64,000 nucleotides of DNA from an uncultured Eubacteriales bacterium (GTDB lineage: Bacteria; Bacillota; Clostridia; Oscillospirales; Acutalibacteraceae): positions 1-64,000 of the forward strand of contig CAKSHM010000005.1 of the NCBI GenBank assembly GCA_934457415.1, in the 5' to 3' direction. How positions within the stretch are numbered: position 1 is the stretch's first letter; each line of letters begins with the position of its first letter. Shown here one piece after another: positions 61,333 through 64,000 of the stretch. The notes below the pieces were generated by a model. It was not told where the DNA came from. It did not search any database and saw only the letters and a list, made by a program, of their open reading frames with translations. A program made the translations under genes and the position numbers.

Positions 61333-61346
61333 TTGTTTTTCTGTTA

Positions 61347-62558
61347 TCAGCCGATTATCAATGCGTCATGAACGGCCTGAACTGCCTTATCGGCATATTT
61401 TGCGTCTATAAGAACCGAAATTTTTATTTCGCTTGTTGCAATCATGCGGATGTTTATTCCTGCGTCATAAATAGCCTCAAACATTTTAGAAGCAATTCCG
61501 GGATGGCTTTCCATTCCGGCGCCGACAATGGAAATTTTTGCAATACTGTTATCAATAAAAATATCCTTATATTCGAGAGACTCCTTTAATGCTTCAATTG
61601 CATTTACAGCATCCAGCTCCTGATTTTTTGAAACGGTAAAGGTTATATCCTTTGTGTTGTCTCTGCCTACAGACTGAAGAATGGTGTCAACATTTACTTT
61701 AAACTGCGAAAGCTTATTGAATATTTTAAAAGCAACTCCGGGGGAGTCCTTAAGTCCTATTATTGAAATACTCGTAACATTTATGTCCTTAGCGACGCCT
61801 CTTACCAATGTTTTTTCCATTTTTACTTTCTCCTTTACGATAGTACCCTTTTTATTTTCAAGGCTTGAAAGCACCTCAAGCTCAACATTATATTTTTTAG
61901 CCATTTCAACCGACCGGTTATTTAGAACCTGTGCGCCGAGCGTTGCAAGCTCCAGCATTTCGTCGTAAGTAATGGCTTCCATTTTTCTTGCGCCTCTGAC
62001 CTTTCTGGGGTCAGCGGAATAAACTCCGTCAACATCGGTATAAATCTGGCATTTGTCGGCTTTGAGCGCTGCCGCAATCGCTACGGCGCTAGTATCGGAG
62101 CCGCCGCGTCCGAGAGTCGTCAGATCATCATATTTGTTAATTCCCTGAAATCCTGCGACAATAATAATATTCTTCTTTGAAAGCTCTGCTTTAAGGCGCT
62201 CGGAATTTATTCTTTTAATTCTGGCAATTCCGTGATTAGAGTCGGTTTCAAAGCCTGCCTGCCATCCGAGCAGGGAAATTACGGGAAAGCCCAGTCTTTC
62301 GACAGCCATAGAAAGCAATGCGATTGAGATTTGTTCTCCGGCTGTGAGCAGCATATCAAGCTCGCGCTTTGAGGCGTTTTCCGGATTTATTTCCTTTGCT
62401 TTTTCGATAAGCTCATCGGTTGTGTCTCCCTGAGCGGAAACAACGACAATAACATCGTTTCCTTTTTTGTAATCATCTGCAATGATGTTTGCAACATTAA
62501 AAACCCTTTCGGCGTTCGCAACAGATGAACCTCCGAATTTTTTAACTATAAGTGCCAC
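61347..62558 (-). CDS. lysC: Aspartate kinase
   Basis: First step of lysine, threonine and methionine synthesis. Kinase domain opens with VKKFGGSSVANAERVFNVA; TLGRGGSDTSAVAIAAAL and DVDGVYSADPRKV are further active-site blocks. Two C-terminal ACT domains (about 265-403) give feedback control, with the usual VSIVGAGMESHPGIASKMF. 403 residues, monofunctional. Lies 14 bases after hom, the operon partner. Confidence 0.96.
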   Translation of the reverse strand: MALIVKKFGGSSVANAERVFNVANIIADDYKKGNDVIVVVSAQGDTTDELIEKAKEINPENASKRELDMLLTAGEQISIALLSMAVERLGFPVISLLGWQAGFETDSNHGIARIKRINSERLKAELSKKNIIIVAGFQGINKYDDLTTLGRGGSDTSAVAIAAALKADKCQIYTDVDGVYSADPRKVRGARKMEAITYDEMLELATLGAQVLNNRSVEMAKKYNVELEVLSSLENKKGTIVKEKVKMEKTLVRGVAKDINVTSISIIGLKDSPGVAFKIFNKLSQFKVNVDTILQSVGRDNTKDITFTVSKNQELDAVNAIEALKESLEYKDIFIDNSIAKISIVGAGMESHPGIASKMFEAIYDAGINIRMIATSEIKISVLIDAKYADKAVQAVHDALIIG

Positions 62559-62572
62559 TTTAAAACCCCCGA

Positions 62573-63799
62573 TTAGTGAAGTACAAACATACTCTTAACA
62601 TTTTCCGCATCTAAAAGCTTTATTTTATCTGTAAGCCTGCTGCGGAAATCTTTTTTTGTTATAAAAGCTATTTCGCCGCTGTATCTGTTCTTTATTGCCT
62701 GATCGCAGTCTGGGAAATTAGCTTCAAAGCTTTTGAGTAATTTATCGTAATCCGATGAATAAGCGTAAACATAAAGCTGTTCTTCACAGTCCCGTTCTTC
62801 GACATATCCGTCAAAACCGTCTTCCCAGCTTAAATACTTGCGGGCTTTCAGATGCTTTGCACAATCAATAATATCGGCGCAAACCGCACTTGCCGTCGGC
62901 ATTTTTCCTGCACCTTTTCCGTAAAACATAACGTCGCCCGTACAATCGGCGTTTACCATGATTGCATTAAAGACACCGTTAACACTCGATAATATATTGT
63001 CCTTGCTTACAAGTGTCGGTCTTACGGAAGCTGATATTTTACCGTTATGATTATCCGTCGCGGTACATATTAACTTAATCGCATATCCGAAATTATCCGC
63101 TGTTTCGACATCCTTAAGTTCGATGTTTTTGATTCCTTCGGTTTTAACCTGTTCGGGATAGACATGCTTTCCGAAAGCGAGAGAGGCTAAAATACAGATT
63201 TTTCTGCATGCATCGTGACCCTCAATATCGGCAGCAGGATTTCTTTCTGCAAAGCCCTTTTCCTGCGCAAGCTTTAATGCCGATGAAAAGTCCATGTTAT
63301 CCATTATCATTTTATTTAAAATGTAATTAGTTGTTCCGTTTAAAATTCCCGTTACTTTATTTATACTGTTTGCGGCAAGGCATTGAGCCATAGGTCTTAA
63401 AATCGGAATTCCTCCGCCTACGCTTGCCTCAAAAAGGAAGTTAACGTTATTTTCACCGGCTATTTTTAAAAGCTCAGCGCCTTTTGCGGCAACAAGCTCT
63501 TTATTTGAGGTGACAACGCTTTTTCCTTTTTCCATAAGCTTTTTCACAAAATCAAAAGCCGGATTTATTCCCCCCATAACCTCTGCAACGATTTTAACTT
63601 CATCGTCATTTAAAATATCGTTAAAATCGGTTGTAAAAAGAGAAGAATATTCCAGATTTTTGAATTCTCTCAAATCAAGGATATGTTTTATCTTGATTTC
63701 CTCTTTGATTTTTTTATTGATCATCTTTTCGTGATTTATCAGCAGCTCGGCAACTCCCGAGCCGACGGTCCCGTGACCCATTATTGCAGTGTAAATCAT
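62573..63799 (-). CDS. hom: Homoserine dehydrogenase
   Basis: Reduces aspartate semialdehyde to homoserine, the branch to threonine and methionine. NAD-binding start AIMGHGTVGSGVAELL, VVTSNKELVAAKGAEL, GILNGTTNYILNKM and GYAIKLI; a C-terminal ACT-like region (about 330-408). 408 residues, normal. Preceded 26 bases upstream by an ACT-domain gene and followed by lysC. Confidence 0.96.
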   Translation of the reverse strand: MIYTAIMGHGTVGSGVAELLINHEKMINKKIKEEIKIKHILDLREFKNLEYSSLFTTDFNDILNDDEVKIVAEVMGGINPAFDFVKKLMEKGKSVVTSNKELVAAKGAELLKIAGENNVNFLFEASVGGGIPILRPMAQCLAANSINKVTGILNGTTNYILNKMIMDNMDFSSALKLAQEKGFAERNPAADIEGHDACRKICILASLAFGKHVYPEQVKTEGIKNIELKDVETADNFGYAIKLICTATDNHNGKISASVRPTLVSKDNILSSVNGVFNAIMVNADCTGDVMFYGKGAGKMPTASAVCADIIDCAKHLKARKYLSWEDGFDGYVEERDCEEQLYVYAYSSDYDKLLKSFEANFPDCDQAIKNRYSGEIAFITKKDFRSRLTDKIKLLDAENVKSMFVLH

Positions 63800-63825
63800 A
63801 TATCCTCCGTTTTAATTATGTTGTA

Positions 63826-64000
63826 CTAAATTGATTTTATGGAAACAACACCGTTAACTTTCTTAAGTTTTGTCAATAATTCATCTAAGGAAAGCTTGAT
63901 GTTGTCTGTTTTCACGGTAAGTCTGACATCGGCTGTACCGTCTATCGGAACACTTTGATTTATAGTAAGAATATTTGCCCCGTGTTCATAAAGGGTTGCG
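63826..64000 (-). CDS. ACT-domain protein (UPF0735/PheB-like), partial
   Basis: The last 57 residues before a TAG stop; the gene runs off the right edge of the window. Reads ATLYEHGANILTINQSVPID then GTADVRLTVKTDN and a C-terminal LKKVNGVVSIKSI, an ACT ligand-binding fold close to PheB/UPF0735 proteins. In Firmicutes these sit directly upstream of hom and probably bind an amino acid. The N-terminal half lies outside the window. Confidence 0.8.
   Translation of the reverse strand, partial: ATLYEHGANILTINQSVPIDGTADVRLTVKTDNIKLSLDELLTKLKKVNGVVSIKSI

Noticed and set aside
63800..64000. Lysine or threonine leader for the hom-lysC operon
   Set aside because: The operon starts upstream of the window edge with the ACT-domain gene, so any leader is not visible.

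Overview
The window is about 64 kb of low-GC, gene-dense chromosome from a Gram-positive anaerobe. It is best placed in class Clostridia, probably a gut Oscillospirales/Ruminococcaceae-type lineage. Evidence: Firmicutes gene order (yicC-remA-gmk-rpoZ-priA-def-fmt-rsmB-rlmN-stp-prkC-rsgA; ecfA1-ecfA2-ecfT-truA; ruvC-ruvA-ruvB), RNase J, a class I T-box, GGAGG ribosome-binding sites with several TTG/GTG starts, the germination protein YpeB, and pyruvate formate-lyase. I find no prophage, CRISPR array, rRNA operon or intact insertion sequence. The genes are nearly all core genes; the unusual material lies in the spacers, start codons, domain makeup and a few small proteins.

Layout. 141-2858 (minus): lysS, with a fused C-terminal tRNA-binding domain, and greA, separated by a 312-bp cluster of hairpins. 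3031-8910 (plus): a membrane sugar-phosphate transferase and a nucleotidyltransferase, an S1-domain RNA-binding protein, an Mrp/NBP35 Fe-S ATPase, trmB, and a coupled pair made of a membrane-anchored protein and a mini ferredoxin:thioredoxin-reductase-like protein. 8973-26144 (plus): a long run from a consensus promoter, covering yicC, remA, gmk, rpoZ, priA, translation start and RNA modification genes, the Stp/PrkC phosphatase-kinase pair, rsgA, mntP, a short comEC, holA, an RNase M5-like toprim protein, a WYL regulator and pncC. 26187-29472 (minus): an overlapping LOG-family / NUDIX / LTA-synthase-like trio. 29601-33417 (minus): an Ile T-box, ileS and a small membrane protein.

33470-43413 (plus): ypeB, a C39-like mini-protein, RNase J, a 570-bp non-coding block made of two inverted-repeat elements, then rplI-dnaB-tilS-hpt-ftsH. 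43414-44058: a possible IS3-end relic, a DUF378 membrane protein and a 50-residue protein (both minus). 44059-57065 (plus): ruvCAB, glmM, an rRNA-methyltransferase-like gene, the ECF transporter core, truA, a DUF5711-like propeller candidate, cvpA-like, a zinc-ribbon Clp ATPase and an alpha/beta hydrolase. 57114-64000 (minus): an AEC transporter, tRNA-Gly, pflA-pflB, lysC, hom and the 3' end of an ACT-domain gene cut by the window edge.

How it fits together: the window supplies replication and repair (PriA, DnaB, HolA, RuvABC), translation and RNA maturation (LysRS, IleRS, TrmB, TilS, TruA, RlmN, RsmB, RNase J, RNase M5-like), envelope assembly (sugar transferase, LtaS-like, GlmM), vitamin uptake (ECF), anaerobic pyruvate cleavage (PFL) and aspartate-family amino acid synthesis (LysC, Hom). 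The clearest non-standard signals are the mobile-looking inverted-repeat element present at 37531-37807 and as a deleted copy that supplies the rpoZ stop codon at 10991; its neighbour at 37256-37532, whose ends look like tRNA T-arms; rlmN, which seems to lack a canonical start codon; the LysRS fusion; and the mini FTR-like protein.
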